A stretch of DNA of 64,000 bases from Dastarcus helophoroides (taxonomy: Eukaryota; Arthropoda; Insecta; Coleoptera; Bothrideridae). The notes beneath the pieces were generated by a model. That model was not told the origin of the DNA. It worked only from the letters and a program-made list of their open reading frames with translations, and made no database searches. The stretch spans positions 9,874,782-9,938,781 of the forward strand of contig CM053328.1 of assembly GCA_028583605.1 (NCBI GenBank). Reading direction: 5' to 3'. A program made the translations under genes and the position numbers. Of this stretch, positions 1-12,099 are shown piece after piece (the first letter of the stretch is position 1; each line of letters starts with the position of its first letter).

Positions 1-899
1 CAGCGACACATCCGCGTCTTCGATTTTTCTGAAACAAGAAAAAAAATGTCATGGTGGGCAGTTGACGACTAAAGGGAATTTTATAATGCATTAAATTGGG
101 GAAATTCCGTTTTTTCGCACTCAGTGCCCTAGAAATAATTTCGCTCGTCTTTTGAAAGCCAAAATCAATGGTGCGTGGAAAGATAAGAACCTGTGGTCAT
201 CCGCCCCACAATTCTCCAGCTGGATTGTACAAGTTTTATGCCTTGCGTCCGTGATATTCCTTCGCCGTTTTATTACTTTTCCTCCTGAATTTCTTTATTC
301 CATGATAAATAGTTTCTAAGTGTGCTCTGGTTGTTTCATTCGGACGAAACAGAACACACACGTTGCAAGGGGAGAATTCATATGTTATTTTATTTTTCCT
401 CTTGAAGCCATCCTTGACAATTTAATAGCTTTATTTTCTGTGTTACTACACTTTCCTTTATAATTTATTTATACTTCAAACGACAGGGCATGAATTTTAC
501 GTGTCGTCTGTTGACAGTGAGGGAGTTGGTAGATTTAAATTATTTTTGAAGCTGTCGGAGGAAATATCGCTAGCTAAACTCTTAAAAAATTGATTTCACG
601 TTGTATTGGTTTCCATCGACGGAATTGCTCAAAAATTACCTTATATTCAAGTTTTAGCTTATGCATATTTTAGGATCTTGCTTATTTTCTTTAGAATTTT
701 GCTTATTTTCTTTAGCATTTTGCTTATTTTGACCACGAGGGGAGTTTTCCATAAAAGAATTAGACTTTTCAAAGTAATTTAATAATAAGATGGAATTTTG
801 GTATAAATAGAATATCGCATAATCATCTTGTGCTTTAAAGTAAACTAAAATCAAATTATTTCCAGATTTGTGGTATATAGGTGTATGAAAGCTAGCATT
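1..899. other. AT-rich stretch without recognised gene
   Basis: No ORF here looks like a protein. The stretch is moderately AT-rich and lacks the CGAAATTTT word that dominates the next 7 kb, so it looks like ordinary intergenic or intronic DNA. The only structure I see is a short tandem repeat near 668-735. Confidence 0.5.
668..735. repeat. ~21-bp minisatellite, about three copies
   Basis: The phrase TTTGCTTATTTTCTTTAG recurs about three times with period near 21 bp. Read on the minus strand it gives a repetitive Lys/Asn/Gln peptide in a short open frame, which is a by-product of the repeat and not a gene. Confidence 0.6.
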
Positions 900-1845
900 G
901 GCATTAACTGGACCCTTTTTTATTTCAAAAAATTTAAAATTATATTCGTAATTTTAACTTTCGTTTGAAATTTCAACTTTTTTTCAAAATTTCAATTTTA
1001 ATCTCAAAATTTCGACTTTTTTTTTTCAAAATTTTAACTTTTTCTCGATAATTAGAGTTTAATGAAATTTCGAAATTAAACACAACTAGAAAATAAGCGA
1101 TGTTGTTAAATATTGAGATTGACATCGATGTCAATGACAAAAAAATTTAAGTTGAAACTCAACGTTCTTAATTTATTTCTTAAAATTCCACCTAAGCCGT
1201 TGAAATTTTGAGAAATGAATTTTGAAAGTTCTGGAAAAATATTTTATTTATAGCAAAATCTGCATTTTTAAAAATATTGAAACAAGGTTTTTTTAAGGGT
1301 GCGACTTTTGAGTTAAAAATTTCTAAAAAAAACTGTTAAAATTAAAATCTTTCCAAGAGTTGTTTTAAAGCTCGTTTTTTTAAATTCAGAATTAAAAGTT
1401 TTAATTTATTTATTAAAATCGATATGTAGTGATTAAGTTTAAAAAAACTTCGGATTTATTTTGAAATTTTTAGTTTAATTTGCGATTTCGAGAAAAAACA
1501 TCGACTTATCCAAATAAAATGTTCTTCAGATTGAACCAATGTTTTGTAATAGACAAAAAAATCAGTTTTGAAAATCGTAAATTAAAGTGATAAAAATTTC
1601 AAAATTTACAAAAAATGTTTTCTCAAAATTTAGATTTCAGTTAAGTTAACTAAAATCCAAATTTTGAGTTATTTTAAGTAATGTGAAAATTTTGAATTTA
1701 AAGTTGAAATTTCGAAAGATTTCGAGAAATTTAAATTTAAAATCAGCACAAGTGAGAATATCTTGATAACTCTTAATTTTTAAAATAGGAAGTATTAAAT
1801 AAAAGTTGTAGATAATTAAGAGGCCGATTCAACCACTAAAGAAAA
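900..1845. repeat. degenerate A/T-rich low-complexity DNA
   Basis: Homopolymer A and T runs are mixed with fragments of the words AAATTTCGA and TTGAAATTT. The pattern is a loose version of the array that follows. No coding signal is visible. Confidence 0.6.
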
Positions 1846-2325
1846 TAAGGGGTGTTCCATTTAAAATAAGCCAGATTTGGTCATTCAAAGTTCTCTAAAA
1901 GCGAATTAATTTTTTGATCACTGTGTATCATTCTTTAAAAACTTAAATACGGGATCTAATGAAGCACTTATTTGTAAGTAATTCCTAAAAAAATCATGTA
2001 TTCATTATTTCCTTTCTAGTCGTAATAGATCCTTTTACAACACATAGAAAATTACTGTTTTTGCACAAACATCTGAATAACTCAAAAAATATTAAAAAAT
2101 TCGAAAAAAATGTTTTTACACCCTATATTTTGTTTTTACGGGAAATCAGAAAATGCAATAAAAAATATGGATTGCTATTTGAAAAAACGAAGTTGGTTTC
2201 TGCACAGGGAAATTTAAATGCCCTGTATACTCCACCCTATTTTAATTTTGTAGAGCTTTGGTAAAAAGGAGGAATTCTGTAACTACTAAAATATCTTACT
2301 ATTCCGCACTAGGTGGACACCCTGT
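1846..2325. mobile_element. putative MITE / Tc1-mariner-type relic
   Basis: The left edge reads TA-AGGGGTGTTCCATTT and the right edge reads AGGTGGACACCCTG-TA. The reverse complement of the right edge therefore shares GGGTGT(T)CCA with the left, in the manner of short terminal inverted repeats next to a TA target dinucleotide. The interior is A/T-rich and encodes nothing recognisable. Assignment rests on the termini alone. Confidence 0.4.
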
Positions 2326-2329
2326 AACT

Positions 2330-5300
2330 CACAACTTTGTAATTTTTAAATATGAAAATGAAGCTTTTCTTACGAAACTTTGATTTTTTAAACGAAATTG
2401 TCACTTTTAATTTTTAAATCTGCTAAAAGTATTCGAGTGTTCGAATTTAGAAATTGCAAACCTTAAAGTTAAATTTAAAATAAAAGTTGACATTCTAAGT
2501 AAAACTTAAAATTTATAAAAAGAAATTCCGAGTTTGAACAGCAAATATCGAAAAAAGGTCGAAATTATTTCTGGAATTTTGATAGTCAAAGACTTTTTTA
2601 CTTTGAGATCCTTATCGACTCGTTTTGAAATTTTTTTTTATGTAAATAGTAATTTAAATATCTTACAAACTGGGCTCGCTTAGCTAAAATAAAAAAAAAT
2701 TGTATAAAATCAGGGATGCCCCATGTTTCAATTTTAAACTCGAAAATTCTTCTAAATTCCGAATTTTTTTCGAAACTATTCAGCCCAAACTTAAAAAATG
2801 CTCCTTTTTAAAATGCCAGCTCCTAGTTCGCAGTTTAAAACGTCAGGTTTTTCAAACTTATTGGAGAAAGACAAATTTTTCAAAAATGTAAATTCATAAA
2901 AATTTTGGAATTCCTTGGAAATCAAATATTTGATTAAAAGTCAAAATTTTGATGATAAAAGGTCGAAATTTTCAGAAAGCGGGGTTCTAAATAAAAGTCG
3001 ACATTTTTTATAGAACTTTTATAAAAGGATTCAGAAGTCAAATTTACATAAAAGTCGAAATTTCTGAAATAAAGTAAAACATGAATAAATAGATAGAACT
3101 TTGAGAAATAGACAGAATTTTGAACAAAGGTCGAAATCTTCAAAAAAAGTGCAAATTTTGGAATAGGATCGAAGTTTAAAGTAAAACTTGTTAAAAAATG
3201 TCTAAATTTGAAAAAAAAAATCGAAATTTTCAAAAAAGTGAGAGTCGTAACTGTGTATCAAAAATAAACTAAAATTTTGAAAAATATCCGTATTTTCAAA
3301 AATGGGCAAAACAAAAAAATAAGTTTAAATTAAAACAAATACTTGAAAACCTAAGAGAAAACTTTTGAAAAATATTTAAATATTTATAAAAAGTGGAAAT
3401 TTAAAAAAGTGAAGAATTTTAAAAAAGTCAAAATTTTGAAAAATAGTTGAAGATTCATAAAAAAAAGTAGAAGATTGAAAAAATTTCTAGATTTGAAAAA
3501 AATTGGAATTTTCAAAAAAGTGGAAATTTTTAAGAGTCGTAACTGATTTTCAAAAATAAACTAAAATGTTGAAAAATATCTCTATTTTCAATAAAGAACA
3601 AAGTTTTGAAAATAAACCGAAATAAAATAAAAAAATAAGTCAAAATTTAACGAGTAAAATTTTGAAAAATATCGAAATTTTTTTATAAAAGTTAAAACTT
3701 AAAAAAATGATAATTTTCGAGAAGAGTCAAAATTTTGAAAAAAAGTTGAAGATTCATGAAAGCAGCAAAATGTTGAAAACATGTGTAGATTTGAAAAAAT
3801 CGAAATTTTCAAAAAGGTGGACATTTTTGGACTTCTAACTGATTTTCAAAAATAAACTGAAATTTTAAAAAATGTCCATATTTTCTAAAACGGGCAAATT
3901 TTTAAAAAGAAGTCGTAGTTCTGATTTTCAAAAATAAACTGAAATTTTGAAAAATGTTCGCATTTTCTTAAAATGAGCACAAGTTTTAAAAAGAAATAAA
4001 AATCTTGAAATAAAAATTGTCCACTGATTTTCAAAAATAAACTGGAATTTTGAAAAATGTCCATATTTTCTAAAATGAGCAAAATTTGAAAAAAAAATCG
4101 AAGTTTTGAAATAAAAATTGTGTACTTATTTTAAAAAATAAACTGAAAATTCGAAAAATGTCCGTACTTTTAATAACGAGCAAAATTTTGAAAAAAAGTC
4201 TAAATTTACAAAAAAAGTCAAATTTACAAAAAAAGTCGAAATTTACAAAAAAAGTCGAAATTAAGGTCGAAAATTCTAAAGTAAAATTTTTAAAAGTATC
4301 AAAATAATTTATGAAAAGTTGAAATTTTTGAGAAAGTCAAAATTTTTAGAAAAAGCTGAAATTTTGAAAAATAGTGGAAAAATTTATGAAAACAGCAAAC
4401 TGTTCAAAATACTTCTAAATTTGAAAAATAATCGAAATTTAAAAAAAAGTGGGAATTTTTAGTCGCTCTGATTTTCAAATTAGGCTGAAATTTTGAAAAC
4501 TGTCCTTACTTTAAAAATCGGAAAAATGTTGAGAAGTCGAAATTTTGGGAAAAAAATCGAAAATTTAAAAGTAAAATTTTGAAACAAATCGAATTTTATG
4601 TATAAAAAATTGAAATTCTTAAAAAAGTAATGATTTTATTTCAAAACATATTGAAAAAGTTTGCAATGTTTAAGGGAACTAAAATTTTGAAAAATATTTG
4701 AAAATTTTTAAAAGCAGGAATTTTGAAAAAATGTCGAAATTGAAGAAAAGTCCAAATTTCTAAAAACGGTCGACATTTTTTATTTATTTTAAGGTTAAAC
4801 ATGAAATTGTAAGAAAATTACAGAAATTTATGTCACAATAATTGTAACATAAAAGTTTAGCTATTTTTTTGAAAATTTCATGATAAGCTTAGAATATTTG
4901 AAGTTTGCTTTTTTATAATAATTATAACAAGAAAATTGAAAGTGCAAATTTGCAACTATAAGTAAAATGTCCAAATTGCCGATTTTAATACAAATCCAAA
5001 TTTTTGAAAATATTCGATATTTCGAAATACTTAAGTCGAAAGTGGTGAAAAAAAAAAACGAAATTTTAAAAAATAAATATTCGAAATTTTTTAGTCAAAA
5101 TTTTGAAAAATAGTTGAAAATTTATAAACGTAACAAAATGTTAAAGAAGTTGTTAATGAATGTTAAAAAATGATCGAAATTGTCAAAAAAAGTGGACATT
5201 TTTAGAATCTACGAATTTTAAAAAATAAACTGAAATTTTGAAAAATGTCCGTACTTTCAAAAACGAGCAAAATTTCTAAACGAATTCGAAATTTAAAAAA

Positions 5301-7760
5301 GTCGAACATCTAAAAGTAAAATTTTGAAAAATATCAAAAGTATTTATAAAAAGTTGAAATCTTAAGAGTCAAGATTTTTAGAAAAAGTCGATTTTTTTAA
5401 AAATGGCGAAAGATTTAACGAAACAACAAACTATTCAAAATACGTCTAAATTTGAACAACAATAGAAATTAAAAAAGAAGGTGGAAAGATTTAGTTTTTC
5501 AAATTATACTAAAATTTTGAAAAATGTTCCCATTTCGAAAATCAGATAAATTTTGTAGAAGTCTAAATTTTGAAAAAAAAAGTCGAAAATTTAAAAGCGA
5601 AATTTAAAAAAAAAGTCGAAAATTCAAAAGTAAAATTTTGAAACATCGAAATTTATTTACAAAAAATTGAAATTTTTAAAAAAGTTATGATTTTCACAAA
5701 CTTTTAAAAAAGTATGTAACGTTTAAGGGGGTCGAAACTTTGAAGAACATGTGAAAACTTTGAAAGAAAGAAATTTTAAAAAAATGTCCAAATTATAAAA
5801 AAAAATCATAATTTTCAAAAAAAAGTCGAAATAATTTTTTATTTATTTTAAGGTTAAACGTGAAATTGTAAAAACATTACAGAATTTCTTACTTTAAATA
5901 ATTGTAACATAAAAGTTTAGACATTTTTTTGAAAATTTCAAGTACAACTTTAGAATATTTGAAGTTTGCAACGCTTTCTTATAATAATTATAACAAGACA
6001 ATGGAAATTTGCAATTATGAGTAATACGTCTAAATTTCCGAATTACCGATTTAAGAAAACCCAAATTTTTAAAAATATTTAAAATTTTAAAATACTAAAA
6101 AGTCGAAAATGATGAAAAAAACGAAATGTTAGAAAATAAATATTTCAAATTTTCTAGTCAAAATTTAAAAAAAAAATCAAAAATTCATAAAACAACAAAA
6201 TGTTGGAAAAATGTCTAGATTTAAAAAATGGTCGAAGTTTTCAAAAAAAAGTGGAAATTTTTAAAGCTTACGGATTTTAAAAAACAAACGGAAATTTTAA
6301 AAACTATCCGTAATATCAAACATGAGCAAAATTTTAAAGAATTTTCGTAATTTCAAAAACGAGTAAAATTTTGCAACGAATTTAAAATTAAAAAGAAAAT
6401 CGAAAATTCAAAGTAGAATATTAGGATATTAAAATTTATTTATAAATAGTTGCAATTTTTCAAAAGGTCAATATTTTCAAAAAAAGTCGAAATTTTGAAA
6501 AATAGTCGAACATTCATAAAAACAGCAAAATGTTGAAAAGAGGTCCAGCTTTGAAAAATAAGCGAAATTAAAAAAAAAATGAAAATACTTACTAATTTTT
6601 AAAACTAAACAAAAATTTTAAATATTGTTCATATTTTTAAAAACTAGCAAAAGTCGAAAATCCAAAAGTATTGAAAACTATTGAAATTTGTTTATAAAGT
6701 TGGAATGTTGAAAACAGTCAGAATTTTCAGAAAGGTCGAAATGTCGAAAAAGTTTAAAATGTTTAAGAAAGTTGAAATTTTGAAAAATATTCGAACATTT
6801 GAAAATAAGAAATTTTGAAAAAACAAGTTTTAAAAAATTCGAAGTTTCCAAAAAAAGTTGACATATTTTTAAACTGAAACAATTTTAATATTTAAAAAAA
6901 AAATCGAAATTTCCAGAAGAGTCAACATTTTTCATTTGCTACTGATTTTCAAAAAAATTGGAAGTTTTAAGATAAGGCGGGATTTAAAACAGATCTAAAT
7001 TTTGAAAAAATCAAACTTGGGATAGGTTGAGATTTAAAAAAAATAAAAATGTAAAGAAACAGCTAAAACTTTTAAAACATTCAAAGTTTTAAGAAAAGAT
7101 CTAAATTATTAATAAATGCTAAGATTTCAAAAGAGAAATAAAAAAAATGTCGAAATTTTAAAAAGGTCGAAATTAAAAAAATAATCGAAATTCTGCAGTC
7201 AGAATAGCTGAAATTAAAAAAAAATGTTGAAATTATTTAGGATAGCTGAATAGCTGAAATGTTGCAGAAAAAATTGCAATTTTCCTAAATTTCGATATTT
7301 TCATGTCAAAATTTTTTAAAAATTTCAAAATTTTAAGCAAGAGTAAATTAAAAAAAATGGAACACCTAAAAAAAATAAAAAAATTCAAGAAGATCAAAAT
7401 TTCGACAGAAATCGAAAATTTTGAGAAGGTGAAATTAAAGGAAGTTCACATTTTAAAAAACTCGACGTTTAAAAAAAGTTGGGAAGACTGGATATTTAGA
7501 AAACATCTTGAAATTACCAAAAAATTCAATATTATATTATCAAAAAAAAGTCATCAATGAATTTAAACATCTAAAAGAAGTTGAAAATGTTGAAAAAAGT
7601 CGAAAATTTTAAAGAAAGCCAAAATTTTGAAAAAATCAACGCCTTTAGATAAATTCAAATTTTGAAGCAGGTCGAACTTCTATGAAATAGTAAAATTTTC
7701 TAAATTTCCAATTTCGAAAAATAAGTAGAGACTTTGTTAAAAAATTAGAAACCTCTAAAA
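2330..7760. repeat. A-rich degenerate array of GTCGAAATTTTGAAAAA-like words
   Basis: Dozens of loosely conserved copies of GTCGAAATTTTGAAAAA and of a longer phrase with ATTTTCAAAAATAAACTGAAA recur near 3540, 3840, 3920, 4025, 4125, 5215 and 6280. The spacing is irregular (about 80-300 bp). The plus strand is strongly A-rich. Small ORFs here are rich in Lys/Phe/Ile/Asn and shift frame between copies, so they are not genes. The 4.45-6.13 kb part also contains a longer tandem duplication, listed separately. Confidence 0.8.
4450..6125. repeat. tandem duplication, period about 1059 bp
   Basis: A distinctive landmark beginning TTTATTTTAAGGTTAAAC occurs at about 4782 and again at about 5841. Some 300 bp downstream and over 300 bp upstream match in order, including an ATAATTATAACAAGA segment. 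The two copies differ by many substitutions and small indels, so the duplication is old. Confidence 0.7.
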
Positions 7761-7831
7761 AATTTTGACACACATTCCTTTCTTTATTTCTCTGAGCAGA
7801 TACTTAAAGAAGTTAGGTTAGAAATAAGTTA

Positions 7832-7935
7832 CGAAAGATTGTGGAATTTTTAATGTCTGTTGCTTTTTAATCGTTAATAAAGTTTAATAGTTAGGAACAT
7901 TAAAGAGTTCCACGAAGTAAGGGTTGAAAATGTCA
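7832..7935 (-). mobile_element. solo arm of the hairpin MITE found at 46875-47096
   Basis: The segment GTTAATAAAGTTTAATAGTT and its flanks match the arms of the palindromic element at 46.9-47.1 kb, and a third copy lies at 35704-35767. Only one arm is present, so this is either a truncated or a half copy. Similarity continues a little past the arm into sequence that also flanks the 46.9 kb element. Confidence 0.5.
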
Positions 7936-8021
7936 GTTATTAGAAATAAGTAATACAAGAATCGTCTCTTTTAAATTTTTGTTTTCTTTTTTTTTAAAAC
8001 AAAGTATACTTCCATTATTTT

Positions 8022-9267
8022 GGCGAAACGGACTGGTCCTTAGTTATCTTCAAAAACTGAAATACATATCATGTCTCCTGAAACCAAGAAAAATTAAAAA
8101 ACACAACAAATGCTCTAACGCGTTTCGATAGCCAAGCTATCATCTTCAGAGGATTAGGTGTTAGTATCTCTCTGAAAATGATAGCTTGGCTATCGAAATG
8201 CGTTAGAGCAACCTTTGTTGTGTTTTTTAATCTTTCTTGGTTTTCAGAGGTACAAGATTTGTAGTTTATATAAGGCAAGCTGTGCTTCGCTAGCTTCCAT
8301 GGAGAATACGCCATTGATTGTAACACAATCAAGTATGTATAACAGATCGTCTGACATCAGTGTTTCAGGAATTTTTGCATCCTATTTCGGTTTGGAGTAA
8401 CTTGAATGTTATAGGTTCCCTTAATCTATTTTTAGTTTTGCTACTTCGCTCGCGTGCTCCTGTCCTCGAGGAAAAAGTGTTGAGCTATTGTGCGCCAAAA
8501 AGAGATTGGATTATCTCTTAAGGATTCTATTAACTGCACCTTTTTTCTTCCATCTGCTAATCTTCTCATCAACGTGCTCCTATCCTCGAGGAAAAAGTGT
8601 TGAAAACATTGGGCCCCAAAAGGAGACTGGGATTATTTCTTACGTATTCTATCAACTGCAGCTTTTTTTTCTTCCTTTGCAATCTTCCCATCAACGTGCT
8701 TCCGTCCTCGAGGAAAAAGTGTCGAGCTATTGTGTGCCAAAAAGAGATTGGATTATCTCTTAAGTACTCCATCCTTAAAAGATAAGTGCACCTTTTTTCT
8801 TTCGATCTGCAAGCTATCCATCAACGCGTTCCTGTTCTTGAGAAAAAAGTATCGAGCTATTGTGCCCCAAAAAGAAATTGGATTATTTCTTAAGGATTCT
8901 ATCAACTACACCTTTTTTTTTCATCTGCTATCTTCCCATCAACGTGTTCCTGTCCTCGAGGAAAAAGTGTCGAGCTATTGTGCCCCAAAAAGAGATTGGA
9001 TTATTCCTTGAGAATTATATCAACTGTATCTATGTTTATTCTAGTTGCAACCTTTTTAACAATCAGCCATCAAAAATTGATACATAAATCTTCTCCCTTG
9101 AAACCAAGAAAGATTAAAAAACACAACAGTATCCCTCTGAAGATGATAGCTTGGCTACCGAAACGCGTTAGAGCAACCTTTGTTGTATTATTTAATCTTT
9201 CTTGTTTTCAGGTGATAATATATGTGTTTTAATTTTTGAAGATAACCAAGGACCAGTCCGCCCCACC
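8022..9267. mobile_element. foldback element family A, composite copy 1
   Basis: The outer ends are inverted copies: ACGGACTGGTCCTTAGTTAT on the left and ATAACCAAGGACCAGTCCG on the right. Inside are two inverted units, each built around a hairpin GATAGC-TTG-GCTATC followed by GAAACGCG. The left unit (about 8108-8216) has both arms facing each other across a short spacer. The right unit (9068-9267) is a deleted version. Between them lie five ~120-bp tandem repeats (8440-9040). No transposase or reverse transcriptase ORF is present, so the element is non-autonomous. Confidence 0.75.
8440..9045. repeat. five tandem ~120-bp repeats inside family A copy 1
   Basis: The landmark TCCTCGAGGAAAAAGTG starts near 8463, 8583, 8705, 8835 (mutated) and 8953, giving spacings of 120, 122, 130 and 118 bp. 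Each unit also holds a GAGATTGGATTAT segment and a T-rich tract. Several overlapping small frames run through it in repeated form, which is why this block looks ORF-rich. I see no protein family. Confidence 0.85.
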
Positions 9268-9269
9268 AA

Positions 9270-11325
9270 AAAAAAAAATCATCCATCAAATTATCGATCA
9301 AAATAATTCATACACTGTGCATTTTTATACCTCAAGTGATTTTCCCATAGACACCTATATGATAAATCAGAATCAGGACTATTTCACGAACTGGCACGTT
9401 GTCTGGTGATGACTTAATTGGCAAAAATTCCTGAGGTTTTGGTGCACTCAAACTAATCCTGATGCATTCATTGCGGCCGGATTTTTCCGTGCACAGTCTT
9501 CGGGCTTGCGATTTTATTCAAACTAACGTTAATATAGGGACCTATTAAAACCATAGAGCAAGTTAATTATAGACACTCCGACATTAGCCGGCGGCCGGCT
9601 CTAATAGAGCTCTTAGTCCGGCCGTATCGGAGATAAAATCAGCGCCGTAAATCGCCCCAGTGGAAAACGTTCCCATCGTCTGACAGATTTATGCAGCGAG
9701 TGCAGTAAACAGAACACGTACCTTCAGTTAATTGCGGAAAATGGAAGCGTAGATGGAGGTGGTGGAGACTGAAAAGGTGGTGGGAAAACTACACGATTCA
9801 CGTGACCTACTGCTTTATTTACGGCTTCAGTCGCGCCAAAGGAAGCTCTTAATTCCTTCCGAAACAATACGCTTTCACCGGAAGTCGATCCGGTTCAACT
9901 GTCAAAACGCCCTTGAATTGATAACCTCACGGCTCTATCAGACATGATGCTTTGGCGGAACGAATATTGATTACTTGTAAAGCCAAGGGCTTTTTTTCTG
10001 AATAGATTGATGAGTTGTTATCTAAATTCAAGATCATTGGAGGTTTTGCCATTATCCTCATGGGTAGTCGGTAGAAGCCCTTATTCTGATATTCTGAGTT
10101 GGAGATTCATACTGAGTGACTTAAATTTCACTCAGGAAGAGTATTCGATTTAATCGAGTTCAGTCTTTAAAATTTTAATTTTGTAAAAGTTCATCTATTT
10201 GACAGCTTACTGGCAGACAACTAGGAGACTAAATCTAAATATTTAAAGCATCGAATTTCGCACATGAGTTTCTTATATAACGTAGGTGGGTACCAAGAAA
10301 CGATTTTTAAATATTCATTCTTCAAGAATGTTAAATAGTTGATAAAAATGTGTATGGAAGTTTGTAATTTTGGAAGCCAGAAGTATAAAATTGGGTGTTT
10401 GGTTTTAGTTTATAGATAGGAGTCAGTTGTATGAGTGTTTTTAGCAATTCATCCCCTTGAGGGGTAAAATAAACTTATATGCTAGTATAACGAATTCGTA
10501 TTCAAAAGTACAAAATATATGCGATTTTTGACTACGATTACCACCCAATAGATCAAAAGTTAGGCGCCTTGCTTCTAACCTAAATTTACTGTTGCTAAAC
10601 AAACAGTAACAAAGCTTGTAGGGTGGTTGTGAGAAGGCAGGTAAAACATTGTTACTGTATAAACACAATTGGTTGAGACAAATGCAGATGCCAGATCATA
10701 ATTAGAGGATTTGATTTTCGGAATTAACATCATTTAAAATAATTGTAAAATAGACTTTTTCTAACGAAATCTCAGTGTCAATGCTTTCAATAAAATTACT
10801 TGTCAATCATTTTAATATAAAATAAAAATAATAAATAATAAAAAGAAGTTTTATTCCAAACAAGCAGCGCTAATTAATTCAGTGGGGTTGATTATGCTTG
10901 TTTGAAATAAAAGTCTTGTATTTTAAACCAAAAGGTTTGGTGATGAGACACTGGACGCGTTGTTATTTCTCAGATCATAGTTTCGCAATTCAAATTAGGA
11001 TATTTCTATCAGATTAGTTTTCTTTATATTTAAGAGAAACGAGAGACTGATTAATACTTTTTGTTTTACTAGCTACATCTTAGGGTGTTATGTTACATGA
11101 AACTCATCTATTTAGTTTATTTAACGAAAGATTTTTATTATTTTGCATAGTTTGTTTCAATTCATGTAAATTTAAAAAGCTCTCATTGATTCTTGAAAAT
11201 TACCTTTGGTTTTAACAGAAAGAGTGAGTGATTTCAGTTCTTTAATTCTAATTCAGTTAGGGTGATTAGATTAGCTTTTTGTAAAATATCTTGATTTTTG
11301 TTTACATTTTCATTTTGATTGTTTT
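9270..11325. other. single-copy, less AT-rich stretch without recognised gene
   Basis: Composition changes sharply after the foldback element. 9440-9960 is GC-richer, with CCGGCGGCCGG and CGGCCG clusters. An open frame at 9753-9947 (+, 64 residues) lies in it but has no recognisable domain. Part of an exon or an intronic enhancer would be possible. At 10845-10915 two ~20-bp arms (TTTTATTCCAAACAAGCA and its near complement) form a hairpin with a ~28-bp loop. No gene can be supported. Confidence 0.4.
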
Positions 11326-11330
11326 TTTTT

Positions 11331-11422
11331 GTGGAACGGACTGGTCCTTAGTTATCTTCAAAAATTGAAATACAAAATTTGTCCCCTGAAACAAACAAGG
11401 ATTAAAAAACACAACAACGGCT
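11331..11422. mobile_element. foldback element family A, single left arm
   Basis: Begins GTGGAACGGACTGGTCC after a T tract and continues through the family A arm as far as AAAAAACACAACAACGG. It stops before the central hairpin, so only about 90 bp of the left arm remains. Confidence 0.75.
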
Positions 11423-11454
11423 GCAGAGGGAGCAAAATTTTATCTTTTGTTTAC

Positions 11455-11552
11455 AACCCTCAATATCGAAATAATCCCGGGATCTTGGGATTGACTAGAT
11501 ATAATCCCGAAATTCCGGAATTAGAAATAAAGACCGGGATCGAACTCCCTAA
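11455..11552 (-). repeat. possible fragment of a tRNA-derived SINE
   Basis: On the minus strand the sequence contains GAGTTCGATCCCGG, a good match to a tRNA B box. It is followed by short repeats of AATCCCGGGAT/AATCCCGAAAT type. I find no matching A box upstream. It could equally be an unrelated repeat that matches by chance. Confidence 0.3.
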
Positions 11553-12099
11553 TAATAATTCAATAATTTAAAACGCTTTAATAACGTGCAAAAAAATACT
11601 AGATAATGAGATACCTGCGACACATATCAGTCTGAGGTCTTCATGACCTTGGAAGAAATAAATCTTTGTGAAGGTATAAAATGTTCATATACAAATGTAT
11701 GAAAGATGAAAACAAACAAATAACAATGAAATAATGATACTATGTCTGTTGGTCGATTCCCTTTTTCGCATTAATATCAGCCGATACCGATGACTTGCAA
11801 AAGAAAGTTAATTTTAAATTGTGAACAGTGCAGAATATTTTAAATACAAATGGATGTAAGTGTTATAATGTGGTTAATATAGGAATATGTTCCAACCATG
11901 ATTAATCATTAGATACAAATGTCTTGAATTTTGTAAATTTATGAGAGAAACTTGTAAAGTCGTGGATAATATTTTAGTCAAGTGCTGTTACCGACGAGTT
12001 ATTTTTCTTTTTTCGTAGATGTAACAACTTTCATATATTCAATTAGATTGTTATTGGTCATAGATCTAAGGATACATTTTAGTATTTCCGTGAGTAAGC

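Noticed and set aside
2934..4082. Phe/Ile-rich minus-strand ORFs, and similar Lys-rich plus-strand ORF at 7303-7560
   Set aside because: They arise from the oriented A-rich array words. Related peptides appear wherever copies fall in frame, and frames change between copies.
8215..9232. Cluster of small ORFs as a peptide gene family
   Set aside because: All are repeats of the same 120-bp unit read in shifting frames, and they carry on into the foldback arms.
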